From positions 1-60,319 of the forward strand of contig JABWBD010000005.1 in assembly GCA_013360685.1 (NCBI GenBank): DNA of 60,319 nt. Direction: 5' to 3'. The translations under genes were made by a program, and so were the position numbers. Under the pieces are notes generated by a model that did no database searches, was not told the origin of the DNA, and saw only the letters and a program-made list of their open reading frames with translations. The DNA comes from Pirellulales bacterium. Its GTDB lineage: Bacteria; Planctomycetota; Planctomycetia; Pirellulales; Thermoguttaceae. Shown here one piece after another: positions 29,580 through 38,631 of the stretch (position 1 is its first letter; each line of letters starts with the position of its first letter).

Positions 29580-29630
29580 GGGGCGATGGAGTGTTGGGGT
29601 GGTGGAGTGATGGGATGTTGGGGTGTTGGG
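29580..29630. repeat. Octamer array (GGAGTGTT family)
   Basis: Six full 8-bp units: GGGGCGAT, GGAGTGTT, GGGGTGGT, GGAGTGAT, GGGATGTT, GGGGTGTT, then GGG. Same family as the arrays at 17361 and 17470. It begins 11 bp after the phosphoesterase stop. Confidence 0.85.
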
Positions 29631-29683
29631 AGCGGAACTTCATGCCTTCCGTTACTCCACCCCCCCGTTCATTCGTCCGTCTG

Positions 29684-30169
29684 CTACTCTGCCGCCTTCT
29701 CCGGCTCCGTATCGAATCGCACCGTAATCAACCGCCAGGGCTGATCGACGGGGGTCGGCAGGTTGTCCCGCGACGGCGTCCGGTAGAAGGCAAAATGCCA
29801 GACGACCGGGAAGTACTCGCACTCGTACAGATACCGGAGCACAACCAGGTTCTCGCCCGCCTTCTTCACCGCCACCCGTTCGATCTTCCGGCATTCGCCG
29901 TACTTGACCTGCAGATCCTTGGTCTTTTCGACGAGTTTCTTTAAGGCGTCCGACTGGTCAAACTGCTTCATCAACGGGCTGTCGCGAAGCAGATCCTGGT
30001 AGGCGATTTCCGGCTGGTCTTGAGCGACCTTTTCGAGAAACTGAAATGCGCGGACGTGGAGACTCTCGACCATCGGATTGGCCGTATCCTGACCGATCGC
30101 CGCCGGCGCCCAGACGAGCGAGAGCAGGATCGCGCAGATCGTGGCGGGCTTGCCGGCTCGTGGCGACAT
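29684..30169 (-). CDS. Secreted protein of unknown function
   Basis: 161 aa with a clear N-terminal signal peptide (hydrophobic ICAILLSLVWAPAAIGQ, cleavage near residue 27). The mature part is a compact alpha/beta chain (VESLHVRAFQFLEKVAQ, then KLVEKTKDLQVKYGECRKIERV, then VLRYLYECEYFPVVWHF) of the kind seen in NTF2/DUF3887-like folds; this similarity is by pattern only. Lies 24 bp downstream of folC on the same strand and is probably co-transcribed. Confidence 0.7.
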   Translation of the reverse strand: MSPRAGKPATICAILLSLVWAPAAIGQDTANPMVESLHVRAFQFLEKVAQDQPEIAYQDLLRDSPLMKQFDQSDALKKLVEKTKDLQVKYGECRKIERVAVKKAGENLVVLRYLYECEYFPVVWHFAFYRTPSRDNLPTPVDQPWRLITVRFDTEPEKAAE

Positions 30170-30193
30170 GGCGGCACTCCTTCGTGGCGGGAA

Positions 30194-31630
30194 TCACGCG
30201 TGGGTGGGACTGCCGTCCATTGTGAACGGCCGCGCGCCGATCTGCAAGCGCATTTCCGCCGCAATGAAAAACGACCCCGTGATACAGATCAGGTCGTCGG
30301 GCGCCGCCATCGAGCGGACCACGTCCCACGCTTCGGACGGCCGGGAACAGACCTGGCAGCGCCGGCCGGTCAACTGCTCGGCGAGGTCGTCCAGTTCTTC
30401 CGGCGGAACTCCGCGCGGGTTGTTCCAATAGCGCGTGAAGACCACGTGGTCGAAGCGGCCCAGGATCCGGCCCAGCATTCCGCGCAGGTCCTTTTCCTGG
30501 GTGGTCGCGAAAACCAACAGGCGGCGGCGGACGGTGAAGCTCTCGTCGAGCACGTGGACCAAGGCATCGATCGAGGCCAGGTTGTGCGCGGCGTCCACGA
30601 CGATGACCGGCCGCCTGGCCACCACCTCGGCACGAGCCGGCCAAACCACGCGAGCCAATCCTTCGCGAATCGCCTGCTCGGGAATATTCCAGCCGGCGCG
30701 TCTCAGTTCCGCAAGCGTGGCGATGGCCACGGCGGCATTGGCCGCCTGATGACGCCCGACGAGCGAGAGCGAGAGATCCCGGAGTTCCAAGGGGCCGTCC
30801 GGCGCCGGATAGGCGAAGTCCAGCCGGCCCGGCGAAGCAGTTTCCTCCAAGCCGCGCGGCGGATCATAGCGGTAATCGAAGTCGATACCCAACTCCGCCA
30901 GGCGGCAGCCGAGCTCTCGGCAGGTCTGCCGGATCACCTCGCGAGGCTCTTCGTCGACAACGCCGCTCACCACCGGCACTCCCGGCTTGATGATGCCGGC
31001 CTTTTCGCGCGCGATCGCCGCGAGCGTGTTTCCAAGTTGCCTCATGTGATCGAAGCTGATGCTGGTGATCACGGCAACCCGGGGTTGGCAGACGTTCGTC
31101 GAGTCGAGCCTCCCTCCCATGCCGACCTCGAGGACCGCGGCGTCTACCCCGTGCCGTGCGAAATGGAGCAGGGCCAGGGCCGTGGTGATCTCGAAATAGG
31201 TCGGGCCGGTTTCTTCCGGGCACGCGGCGGCGGCAAGGCGGTCCATTTCCAGTACGACCGGTGTCACTTGCTCGATGAGCTCGACCAGCTCTTCGGCCGA
31301 ACAAGATTGACCGTCGACGGCCAGCCGTTCCTCCATGCAGTGCAGATGAGGGGACGTGAACGCGCCGGCCCGATAGCCCGCTGCGGTCAGCACGGTGGCG
31401 ACCATCATGGTGGTGGAACCCTTCCCCTTGGTTCCGGCCACGTGAACGATCGGCATTCCCTGCTGAGGATTGCCGAGCCGGTGGAGCAGTTCCCGCATTC
31501 GCTCCAGCTTGAAGTCCTGAGTGTCGTAGGGAACCGCTAACGCGCGTTCGTAGTCGATCCGTTCATAGAGGAACCGCAACGCGGCTTCGCGGCGAGACTC
31601 GATCGATGCGGTGGAGACTGTGGAAGCCAT
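30194..31630 (-). CDS. folC: Folylpolyglutamate / dihydrofolate synthase
   Basis: 478 aa, Mur-ligase-fold enzyme that adds glutamate to folates (and joins dihydropteroate and glutamate in bifunctional forms). P-loop VAGTKGKGS is at about 73-81, followed by the Mur-type TSPHLHCMEERLAV motif, TYFEITTALALLHFA and EVGMGGRLDSTNV (Mg and ATP site), with the C-terminal ligase domain VIVDAAHNLAS. ATG 31630 is chosen because the upstream extension to 31744 has no homology-like character. Complete and typical. Confidence 0.93.
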   Translation of the reverse strand: MASTVSTASIESRREAALRFLYERIDYERALAVPYDTQDFKLERMRELLHRLGNPQQGMPIVHVAGTKGKGSTTMMVATVLTAAGYRAGAFTSPHLHCMEERLAVDGQSCSAEELVELIEQVTPVVLEMDRLAAAACPEETGPTYFEITTALALLHFARHGVDAAVLEVGMGGRLDSTNVCQPRVAVITSISFDHMRQLGNTLAAIAREKAGIIKPGVPVVSGVVDEEPREVIRQTCRELGCRLAELGIDFDYRYDPPRGLEETASPGRLDFAYPAPDGPLELRDLSLSLVGRHQAANAAVAIATLAELRRAGWNIPEQAIREGLARVVWPARAEVVARRPVIVVDAAHNLASIDALVHVLDESFTVRRRLLVFATTQEKDLRGMLGRILGRFDHVVFTRYWNNPRGVPPEELDDLAEQLTGRRCQVCSRPSEAWDVVRSMAAPDDLICITGSFFIAAEMRLQIGARPFTMDGSPTHA

Positions 31631-31752
31631 GCGACGGTATCGCGGGGGTGGAGGGCCGGCAGGTCCGCTGGGCCGGCGCAGACGAAGTATTCTAACGTGA
31701 ATTGGCGGAGATGTCTTGAGGAATTCCTGCGCGGCCCGGCCCACCGGCCCGC

Positions 31753-32436
31753 TTAAATGGGCTGGTCGAGCAACCGAAACGTGACGCGCCCCTTGCGATT
31801 GCGGCGGCGCTCGAGACGGTAACGCCGGCCGAGGACGGACGAAAGCTGATATCCTTCCCCGTCCGGGGCGACTGGCTGGAAATGATCCGGTCCCCGGTGA
31901 TGAATTTGGAACACGAGTTCTCTGCCGCGGACATCGACCAGCCAGAACTCCTGCACTCCGGCCTGATAATACCTGGGCGGAAGGCGGCGAGTATCCTTCA
32001 CGACCGAGCGATCGCTGACGACTTCAACGATCAAGTCGGCTGAACCCTCGATCTCGATGTAACGATCGGGATCGCCGCTGGCTTGCGGCACCAGCCGGGC
32101 TCGCCCGCTTTCCAGCGACTCCTCGGAGACGAAGACGACGTCCGGCTCCACAGACACGTCCGCCTCCAGACAGGAATAGCGAGTGCGGTCGCTATACGTT
32201 TCCCCCAGTTCCTCCCGTTCGGTCAGCGTCCAGATCGCGGTCGAAATTGCCAGTTTCACTTTTCCGTACGTATGCAGATCTTCCGGAGACATGTCAACCT
32301 CGATCGAGCGGTCCAGGTAGTCGATCCGGCCACGGTCAGGGAACTTGTCCGAAGCCGCCCAGACGCGGAAGTCGGCAAGGGACTGCACGTCGGTCGGGAT
32401 CATGAGTTCATCGTCAAGGCGGATGATCGTTGCCAT
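31753..32436 (-). CDS. Uma2-family (PD-(D/E)XK) endonuclease
   Basis: 227 aa. Uma2 core: SVEPDVVFVS (first catalytic Asp), SADLIVEVVSD (Glu) and YYQAGVQEFWLVDVRG, with an N-terminal helix typical of the family. The usual Lys before the YxxxGV segment is not evident, so activity is uncertain. Uma2 proteins are abundant, often isolated genes in planctomycetes and cyanobacteria, of unknown biological role. First of five in this window. Confidence 0.87.
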   Translation of the reverse strand: MATIIRLDDELMIPTDVQSLADFRVWAASDKFPDRGRIDYLDRSIEVDMSPEDLHTYGKVKLAISTAIWTLTEREELGETYSDRTRYSCLEADVSVEPDVVFVSEESLESGRARLVPQASGDPDRYIEIEGSADLIVEVVSDRSVVKDTRRLPPRYYQAGVQEFWLVDVRGRELVFQIHHRGPDHFQPVAPDGEGYQLSSVLGRRYRLERRRNRKGRVTFRLLDQPI

Positions 32437-32624
32437 GTCAGCTCTCCAGACAGATGGCCTCCGGGGCGCAGTGACAGTCTACCATGTGCTGCGGCGGGGG
32501 TCGAGCGAACACCCCGCGATAGCGGCCGGTCTGTCCAGAACGGTTGCGTTCGGCGCGAGGGCATGCATAATCACCAAGGCTGGTGGAGAGCTACTACCGT
32601 GTTCCTGTTTGAGTGAGGCCATCC

Positions 32625-33314
32625 ATGCACCGCGCGATGTTTCCCACCCTGGTCGTGATTTCCCTCTCCGTGGGTCTTCAAGGTTCGAGTACGGCAGACG
32701 ACTGGATTCCGCTCGTCACAAAACAAGACGCTTCCGGCGAACTGGCCGGTTGGAAATCGTTTCACGAAACGGCCGGCACGAAGACCGGCGACGTCTGGAA
32801 GCTGGCCGACGACGGCGCGCTGGTCTGCCGCGGAAATCCCAAGGGATACCTTTACACGGAAAAGGGCTATACGGATTTCGTGCTGCGGCTTGAGTGGCGA
32901 TGGCCCGAAGGCAAGCCGGGCAACGGGGGAGTGCTCATCCGGATGACCGGCGGCCACAAGATCTGGCCCGCGAGCCTGGAAGCCCAGATCAACGCGGGCG
33001 GGGCGGGCGACTTCTGGGGCCTGGACGGCTACCCGCTCTCCGGACTGCCGGAAAGGACGAAAAGACTCGAACACCCGCAGTTCGGCAAACTCACGAACGT
33101 CCAACGCACGGCGGACCTCGAAAAGCCGGCCGGCCAGTGGAACTCGTACGAGATCCGCGCCAAGGGCAGCACGGTGACCTTGATCATCAACGGGCAGGAA
33201 GTTAACCGGGCTGCCGATTGCGCCGTCCGGCCTGGTAAGATTTGCCTGACGTCGGAGGGCAACGAGATCCACTATCGCAACGTCGAGCTGCAGGCAGGCG
33301 AGAAGAGCGAGTAA
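32625..33314 (+). CDS. Secreted DUF1080 protein (3-keto-disaccharide hydrolase family)
   Basis: 229 aa with signal peptide MHRAMFPTLVVISLSV, cleaved near residue 25, so exported. The rest is a concanavalin-like DUF1080 domain: WKLADDGALVCRG, FVLRLEWRWPEG, NGGVLIRMTGG, SLEAQI and a C-terminal IHYRNVELQ strand. DUF1080 members have been linked to hydrolysis of 3-keto-glycosides. ATG 32625 is preferred over GTG 32613, which is too close to the GTGAGG-type site. Followed 6 bp later by a GntP permease, so probably co-transcribed. Confidence 0.88.
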   Translation: MHRAMFPTLVVISLSVGLQGSSTADDWIPLVTKQDASGELAGWKSFHETAGTKTGDVWKLADDGALVCRGNPKGYLYTEKGYTDFVLRLEWRWPEGKPGNGGVLIRMTGGHKIWPASLEAQINAGGAGDFWGLDGYPLSGLPERTKRLEHPQFGKLTNVQRTADLEKPAGQWNSYEIRAKGSTVTLIINGQEVNRAADCAVRPGKICLTSEGNEIHYRNVELQAGEKSE

Positions 33315-33320
33315 ACGGCG

Positions 33321-34706
33321 ATGGTTGGAATCTTCGGTATCCTGGTGTCGCTCGCGCTGTTGATGTACCTGGCCTACCGCGGGGTCAGCGTGATCGTCCT
33401 GGCTCCGCTGTTGGCGAGCCTCGCCGTGCTTGTCGACGGCGACGCGCCGCTCTTGGCCTCCTACACGCAGGTGTTCATGGCGGCCATGGGGAAGTTTACG
33501 GTGAAGTACTTCCCGATCTTTCTGCTCGGCGCAATCTTCGGCAAACTCATGGAGGACTCGGGCTCGGCAAGGGCCATCGCACTTTGGATCACGCGGAAGC
33601 TGGGCCCGAAGCACGCCATCCTCGCGATCGTGCTCGCCTGCGCGGTGCTCACCTACGGCGGTGTCTCGCTCTTCGTCGTGGCTTTTGCCGTCTACCCGCT
33701 GGCTGCCGCCGTGTTTCGCGAAGCGGATGTGCCCAAACGCCTGATTCCCGGGGCGATCGCCCTCGGCTCGTTTACGCTGACGATGACCTGCCTGCCGGGA
33801 ACCGTGCAGATCCAGAACCTCATCCCGATGCCCTACTTCAAGACCACGGCCTTCGCCGCGCCCGCGCTCGGCATGATCGGGGGCCTGCTGATGCTTGCCG
33901 CGGGAATGGCGTGGCTCAACCGCAGGGCACGCCGCGCTGCGAGGGCCGGCGAAGGCTACGGGACCGGGCACGTAAACGAATCAGCGGCGCCCGAGGGCGG
34001 GTTGCCCTCCCTTGCCGCGGCCTGCCTGCCGATCGTGGCGGTGATCGCGCTGAACTACGTCTTCGCCGAGCAGGTGATTCCGCGGTGGGATGCGTCGTAC
34101 CTGACCGAGGCGAAGTTCGGTTCGACCAGTCTGAGCGAAGTCCAGGGGATCTGGTCGATTCTCGCGGCGCTGCTCGTAGCAATCGGGCTTGTCGCGGCAT
34201 TGAACTACCGGTCGCTTTCCGCGATGAACGATGCCGTGGGGAAAGGGGCCGCTGGCTCGCTGGTCCCGATCTTCAATACGGCATCGGTGGTCGGCTACGG
34301 GGCGACGATCGCCTCGCTGGCCGCCTTTGCAGCGGTCAAGAGCTGGGTCCTGGGGATCTCGCCCGGCAATCCGCTCGTTTCCGAAGCCGTCGCCATCAGC
34401 ATCCTGGCCGGCATCACCGGCTCGGCCTCCGGCGGCCTGAGCATCGCCCTGGAGGCCCTGGGCGGCACGTACTATCAGCTCGCCATCGACACCGGGATCA
34501 GCCCGGAGTTGATGCACCGCGTGGCAGCCATGGCCTCGGGAGGCTTGGACACCCTGCCGCACAACGGCGCCGTCATCACGCTCTTGACGATCTGCGGGCT
34601 GACCCATCGGCAGTCGTACAAGGATATCGCCGTGGTGTCGGTCATCGTGCCGATCGCCGCCACTGCCGTCGTTCTGGCGATTGGAACCGCATTGAGCTCA
34701 TTCTAG
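33321..34706 (+). CDS. GntP-family permease (gluconate/sugar-acid:H+ symporter)
   Basis: 461 aa with about 12 hydrophobic segments. Characteristic of the GntP/CitM group: the N-terminal YRGVSVIVLAPLLA, the re-entrant region VLTYGGVSLFVVAFAVYPLA, and the C-terminal MASGGLDTLPHNGAVITLL. Imports gluconate or related sugar acids with protons. It lies 6 bp behind the DUF1080 gene and before a cupin isomerase-like gene, pointing to sugar or sugar-acid uptake in the same locus. Confidence 0.88.
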   Translation: MVGIFGILVSLALLMYLAYRGVSVIVLAPLLASLAVLVDGDAPLLASYTQVFMAAMGKFTVKYFPIFLLGAIFGKLMEDSGSARAIALWITRKLGPKHAILAIVLACAVLTYGGVSLFVVAFAVYPLAAAVFREADVPKRLIPGAIALGSFTLTMTCLPGTVQIQNLIPMPYFKTTAFAAPALGMIGGLLMLAAGMAWLNRRARRAARAGEGYGTGHVNESAAPEGGLPSLAAACLPIVAVIALNYVFAEQVIPRWDASYLTEAKFGSTSLSEVQGIWSILAALLVAIGLVAALNYRSLSAMNDAVGKGAAGSLVPIFNTASVVGYGATIASLAAFAAVKSWVLGISPGNPLVSEAVAISILAGITGSASGGLSIALEALGGTYYQLAIDTGISPELMHRVAAMASGGLDTLPHNGAVITLLTICGLTHRQSYKDIAVVSVIVPIAATAVVLAIGTALSSF

Positions 34707-34733
34707 CAACCACCCGCCAGAACTTCATTTGGA

Positions 34734-34834
34734 CATCGTTTAACCGCTGTGCTCAGCGGGCCGCGCGTGCGGCGGAAGGCGGCGCGGCTATCGGTCACAA
34801 CGCGCGGCCCGCTGGGCACTGCGGTTAAACGATG
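34734..34834. repeat. 101-bp element with 35-bp inverted repeats
   Basis: Left arm 34734-34768 and right arm 34800-34834 are reverse complements with two mismatches, starting CATCGTTTAACCGC and ending GCGGTTAAACGATG. The 31-bp centre is GC-rich. It lies 28 bp after the GntP stop. Too long for an ordinary terminator; resembles a MITE or large REP-like palindrome. Confidence 0.8.
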
Positions 34835-35089
34835 AACTCGCAACACATTAGGACCTTTACAGGGGTGGTTGCTCCACCGGCTGTCGACGTCTCGCGCACC
34901 AAGAAAATTTTTCCATTCATCCTTGTTTACGCGTCTTTTCAAGACGGTCGGCCGTCAGTTATCCAAGAGGATGGGCGAAGCAAGATGCAATCTGGACTCT
35001 ACGTGGCTCTGATCCTAATCCATCCCGCCAGAATGGTGGGATTCTTGGGCGGGTCCGACGCTCTAACGCGATCGGCCGAAACAAGAATA
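34835..35089. other. Intergenic sequence between two palindromes
   Basis: No gene seen. It contains a short hairpin (CCCGCC ... GGCGGG, about 35027-35056). Together with the flanking palindromes it makes a 650-bp gene-free stretch between the GntP and cupin genes. Confidence 0.4.
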
Positions 35090-35145
35090 CCTGTAGGACG
35101 GCCTTCCCAGGCCATCGCGACGGCCTGGGAAGGCCGTCCTACGGG
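35090..35145. repeat. Palindromic repeat with 24-bp arms
   Basis: Arms at 35090-35113 and 35122-35145 (core GTAGGACGGCCTTCCCAG) are complementary with one mismatch around an 8-nt loop. Strong stem, no T-tract. The motif has the look of a dispersed planctomycete REP-like palindrome. Confidence 0.8.
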
Positions 35146-35355
35146 TAAGCTATTTTCTGCCGGTCGCCCAAGGTGCTCTTCGGACCTGGTCGTCGGGAGC
35201 GGGTCTGCTTCGTTGCGGCTTCCGAGCAGAGCAGCGCTGGATGTACTTGCCAGGGGCCTCTGGAGGGAATAAAAACAAGGCTTCATGACTGGCCGCCCTC
35301 CGCTGTTCGGTATTCGAGGGTGGTGGTATCCACAGATCTCAGGAGTGGTTTCACG

Positions 35356-36624
35356 ATGTGCGCATCACCGACAGTGAAGACGGACAACGTTGGCGCGATC
35401 CTGGACCGCGCGATGGCCGCCAACGACGGACTCTTGCGCCTGGCCCCGGCCTGGGTGCCTCGCAGCTTTCTACACCCCGGCAAACGAATCAAACTCGCGC
35501 CGACCGACTGGTATGCTCTGGGCACGCATCGGGGCGGCATTGACGAGCGGTGGTTCGCCAGCACGACGGAAGCGGCCAATGAAGGCCGGTCGTGGGACGA
35601 AGGGTTGAGCTGGTGCGTGTTCAACGGGCAGCGGTTCCTGCTTCGCGATGCCGTGGAGGAAGGCAAGGGGCGGATTGTCGGCGAGGCGATCTGGGCCAAG
35701 TTTCAGCGGTGGCCCGTCTACTCGAAATTCTTCGACAACATGGGCCCCATTCCGCACCACATGCACCAGCGCCACGAGCATGCGGCGCTGACCGGCCAGC
35801 AGGGCAAGCCGGAGTGCTACTATTTCCCGCCGCAACTGAATGCCGCGGAGAACCACTTCGATTACACATTCATGGGCCTGGAGCCGGGGACGACCAAGCA
35901 GGACGTCCGCCGCTGCCTGGAGGACTGGAGCAAGGGAGACAACGGCATCCTGGACCTTTCGAAGGCGTACCGGCTGAAGCCGGGCACGGGCTGGATGATC
36001 CCGGCGGGCGTGTTGCACGCTCCCGGTTCGATGTGCACCTACGAGCCGCAGTGGGGCAGCGACGTGTTCGGCATGTTCCAGTCGCTGGTCGAAGGCCGCG
36101 AGGTGCCGTGGGGCCTGCTGGTCAAGGACGTTCCCAAAGAGAAGCACCAGGATCTCGACTTCATCATCGAACAACTCGATTGGGAGAAGAACGTCGATCC
36201 GCAGTTCAAGCAGCACAACTACGTCGAGCCGATCGTGGATGAATCGGCCTCCGGCGACGGCTACACGGACCGCTGGATCGACTACGGCGGCTTCGACGGC
36301 GAGCAGCTCGTCTCGGCCAAGGAGCTGACGATCCGGCCGGGAGCAAAGATGACTCTGCGCGATCCGGGCGCGAGCGGCTGGATCACGGTGCAGGGCTCCG
36401 GGCGCATGGGCAAGCTGCCGCTGCAGGCGCCGGTGATGATCCGCTTCGGCGAGGAGCCGTGGGACGAAGTATTTATCACGGCGGAAGCCGCCAAGCAGGG
36501 GATCGAGATCGAGAACACGGGGGGCGAGCCGCTGGTGGGGCTGCGGTACTTCGGTCCCAACGTCCACAAGAAGACGCCCCAGATCGGCGACCACAAGAAG
36601 AACGGCGGGCGCTGGAAGCCGTAG
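35356..36624 (+). CDS. Cupin / class I mannose-6-phosphate isomerase-like protein
   Basis: 422 aa. Resembles type I phosphomannose isomerases in overall beta-rich cupin organisation: HHMHQRHEHAA supplies a likely metal-binding His cluster, and LKPGTGWMIPAGVLHAPGS is the classic second cupin motif with His. A C-terminal beta domain (about 330-422) follows. An AGGAG at about 35340 and the protein boundary select ATG 35356 over an upstream GTG-type extension. In this locus it could isomerise a keto-sugar or its phosphate, but no substrate is assured; strict PMI activity is unproven. Confidence 0.65.
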   Translation: MCASPTVKTDNVGAILDRAMAANDGLLRLAPAWVPRSFLHPGKRIKLAPTDWYALGTHRGGIDERWFASTTEAANEGRSWDEGLSWCVFNGQRFLLRDAVEEGKGRIVGEAIWAKFQRWPVYSKFFDNMGPIPHHMHQRHEHAALTGQQGKPECYYFPPQLNAAENHFDYTFMGLEPGTTKQDVRRCLEDWSKGDNGILDLSKAYRLKPGTGWMIPAGVLHAPGSMCTYEPQWGSDVFGMFQSLVEGREVPWGLLVKDVPKEKHQDLDFIIEQLDWEKNVDPQFKQHNYVEPIVDESASGDGYTDRWIDYGGFDGEQLVSAKELTIRPGAKMTLRDPGASGWITVQGSGRMGKLPLQAPVMIRFGEEPWDEVFITAEAAKQGIEIENTGGEPLVGLRYFGPNVHKKTPQIGDHKKNGGRWKP

Positions 36625-36659
36625 AACGTGCGTCCGTTCAGTAAGAAGTTTGCCTCATG

Positions 36660-36690
36660 CCTCCCCTCTCCCGTTTCGGGAGAGGGGAGG
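36660..36690 (+). promoter_or_regulatory. Hairpin that contains the Uma2 ribosome-binding site
   Basis: Perfect 13-bp stem (CCTCCCCTCTCCC / GGGAGAGGGGAGG) with a GTTTC loop. The right arm includes the GAGGGGAGG Shine-Dalgarno, 10 nt before ATG 36701, so the folded form would hide the ribosome-binding site. Could instead be a terminator of the upstream gene, but it lacks a T-run. Confidence 0.6.
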
Positions 36691-36700
36691 AAAACATGCC

Positions 36701-37450
36701 ATGTCCACTACTTCTTCTTTCCAAAACGAATTCGTCGTGATTCACGGCGTATCACCGGACGATTGTGAGCGGATTGCGGCTCTGCTGGGCGAGTCTCAGC
36801 TTCGGCGTACTGAGGACCAGGGGACCCTCCAGGTGCGACGGGTGCTGCACGGCGTGACGCCCCAGATGTACCGGCAGTTCCTGGATACATTCCCACAACA
36901 GCGTGTACGGCTCAGCTACGACGGACGGACGCTGGAAATGATGACGCCCCGGAAGAGACAGCATGAGTGGGTGGAAGGTTTGCTGGGCAGGATGATCGAG
37001 GCAATGGCCCTTGCTCTTGACATCCCCATCCAAACGACGGGATCGACGACACTGAGCTCAGGCAACTACGACCGCGGGGTCGAACCGGACCGGTCGTATT
37101 ATGTGCGCAGCGAGCCGTTTGTGGGCAGCGAGACGTACGATCCGGAAAAGGACCCGCCTCCCAATCTGGTAATCGAAGTCGATGTTGCCCGCAGCGTGGT
37201 TCCGCGCGTGCCGATTCATGCGAGAATCCGGGTCCCCGAGTTGTGGCGATACCGCCGCGGCAGAGTGCAATTTTACCGGCTCAGCGACAGCGGCCGCTAT
37301 GTGCTGATTGAGCGGAGCATCGCGTTTCCTTTCATCACGCCGGATGATATTACTCGGTTCTTGAACCAGCGCCGCGAGCGAGACGAGAATTCCGTCGTCC
37401 GCGGCTTCGTCAAGTGGGCAAAGGAGGCGTATCGGGAGCACAAATCGTAA
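36701..37450 (+). CDS. Uma2-family endonuclease
   Basis: 249 aa. Uma2 core in its second half: [26 protein letters not shown], and [18 protein letters not shown]. It belongs to the Uma2 subgroup whose third motif reads RxPELWxY rather than GVxEYWxVD; the 55180 gene is of the same type. The N-terminal about 45 residues are extra. ATG 36701 is chosen for the strong GAGGGGAGG site, which lies inside a hairpin. The next gene starts 57 bp downstream. Confidence 0.87.
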   Translation: MSTTSSFQNEFVVIHGVSPDDCERIAALLGESQLRRTEDQGTLQVRRVLHGVTPQMYRQFLDTFPQQRVRLSYDGRTLEMMTPRKRQHEWVEGLLGRMIEAMALALDIPIQTTGSTTLSSGNYDRGVEPDRSYYVRSEPFVGSETYDPEKDPPPNLVIEVDVARSVVPRVPIHARIRVPELWRYRRGRVQFYRLSDSGRYVLIERSIAFPFITPDDITRFLNQRRERDENSVVRGFVKWAKEAYREHKS

Positions 37451-37506
37451 CGTGGGTTTCACCCACCGATCCGTGGAAACATCAGGACATCGAACGAGGA
37501 CCACCG

Positions 37507-38571
37507 ATGAACGAGAATCACCCCAACAACTACCCCAAGCTCCACAATGCGGCCTGGCCGGGCGTAGTCGGCAAGGGCGACGGCGGCGAGCCGCCGATCG
37601 ATCTGGACACGATGCTCGACCTGACCGCCGCCGCGGAAGTCGACGGCGTGAAGTTCGACGGCTTCGACCTGTTCCTTTACCTGCCGCATATCGACATCGA
37701 CGCCACCGTGCGAAGCGACGACGCGATCAAGGAGCTGGCCGACAAAGCCCGCTCGCGCAATCTCGCGATCGGCACCGTGGTTGCCCCGATCTGGCCGCCG
37801 ACGGGCGGCGGATCGGCGATGGGCGATGCGGCCGATCGCAAGAAGTTCCTCGACCAGGTCCGCAAGGGCTGCCGCGTGGCCAAGGTGCTCCGCGAGATCG
37901 GCGTGCGGCCGCACGGCGCCGTGCGGATCGACTCGGCGGCCGGGGTGGAGCCGTGGTACGAGGATCCGGAAGGCAACCAGAAGAGGATCATCGAGACCTT
38001 CCGCGAGGCATGCAAGATTGCCGAGGATCACGGCGAGCAGTTGGCCGCCGAGGGGGAGATCTGTTGGGGCGGCATGCACAGTTGGAAACGGATGCTCCAG
38101 ATCCTCGAAGGGGTCGACCGACCGCAGACCCTCGGTTTCCAGGCCGACATGGCCCACACCTTGCTCTATATCCTCGGCTACAACGCCCCGGACGACGCCA
38201 TCCTGCCGCAGGACTTTGACTTCCGCGACCAGGAGAGATTCAACGCGGCCTACAAGAAGTTGACCGACGCCCTGCGCCCCTGGACGATCGATTTCCACGT
38301 CGCCCAGAACGACGCGACGGTGCACGGCTCCGGTTCGCACGACAAGACGGGCCGGCATTGCCAGGCCGCCGACGCCAACGGCAAGCTCGACATCCCGCGG
38401 CATGCCGGCTACTGGCTGCGAGACGCACAGGGCACCGTGACGAAACGGATCAAGCACATCTGCTGGGACGGCTGCATGTTCTCCAACGCCACGATGATGG
38501 ATCCGAAGACCTGGAATGATATTCTGGCGGCGATGGTGGCGGTGAGGGACGGGAACGGGTGGGGGGAATAG
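37507..38571 (+). CDS. Sugar phosphate isomerase/epimerase-like TIM-barrel protein
   Basis: 354 aa, AP-endonuclease-2/xylose-isomerase-like TIM barrel. Visible core strands include [42 protein letters not shown] (likely metal Glu), [15 protein letters not shown] and [11 protein letters not shown] (metal Asp/His). It is larger than typical family members because of loops. ATG 37507 is preferred over an upstream ATG (37414) that overlaps Uma2. Paired with a Gfo/Idh/MocA gene downstream, as often seen for inositol or keto-sugar catabolism. Confidence 0.8.
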   Translation: MNENHPNNYPKLHNAAWPGVVGKGDGGEPPIDLDTMLDLTAAAEVDGVKFDGFDLFLYLPHIDIDATVRSDDAIKELADKARSRNLAIGTVVAPIWPPTGGGSAMGDAADRKKFLDQVRKGCRVAKVLREIGVRPHGAVRIDSAAGVEPWYEDPEGNQKRIIETFREACKIAEDHGEQLAAEGEICWGGMHSWKRMLQILEGVDRPQTLGFQADMAHTLLYILGYNAPDDAILPQDFDFRDQERFNAAYKKLTDALRPWTIDFHVAQNDATVHGSGSHDKTGRHCQAADANGKLDIPRHAGYWLRDAQGTVTKRIKHICWDGCMFSNATMMDPKTWNDILAAMVAVRDGNGWGE

Positions 38572-38631
38572 AAATGACGAATGACGAAAACCGAATGACG
38601 AATGAATGACGAATGACGAATGATGGACGAT
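38571..38631. repeat. Heptamer array, left of four-helix-bundle gene (GAATGAC units)
   Basis: Units of GAATGAC with variants (GAAAACC, a 4-bp GAAT, GAATGAT, GGACGAT) run from the last base of the preceding stop codon into the start of the next gene. Orientation is inverted relative to the array at 39008-39049. Confidence 0.88.

Noticed and set aside
34734-34834. Rho-independent terminator of the GntP gene
   Set aside because: Arms of 35 bp, 31-bp centre and no T-run are unlike a terminator.
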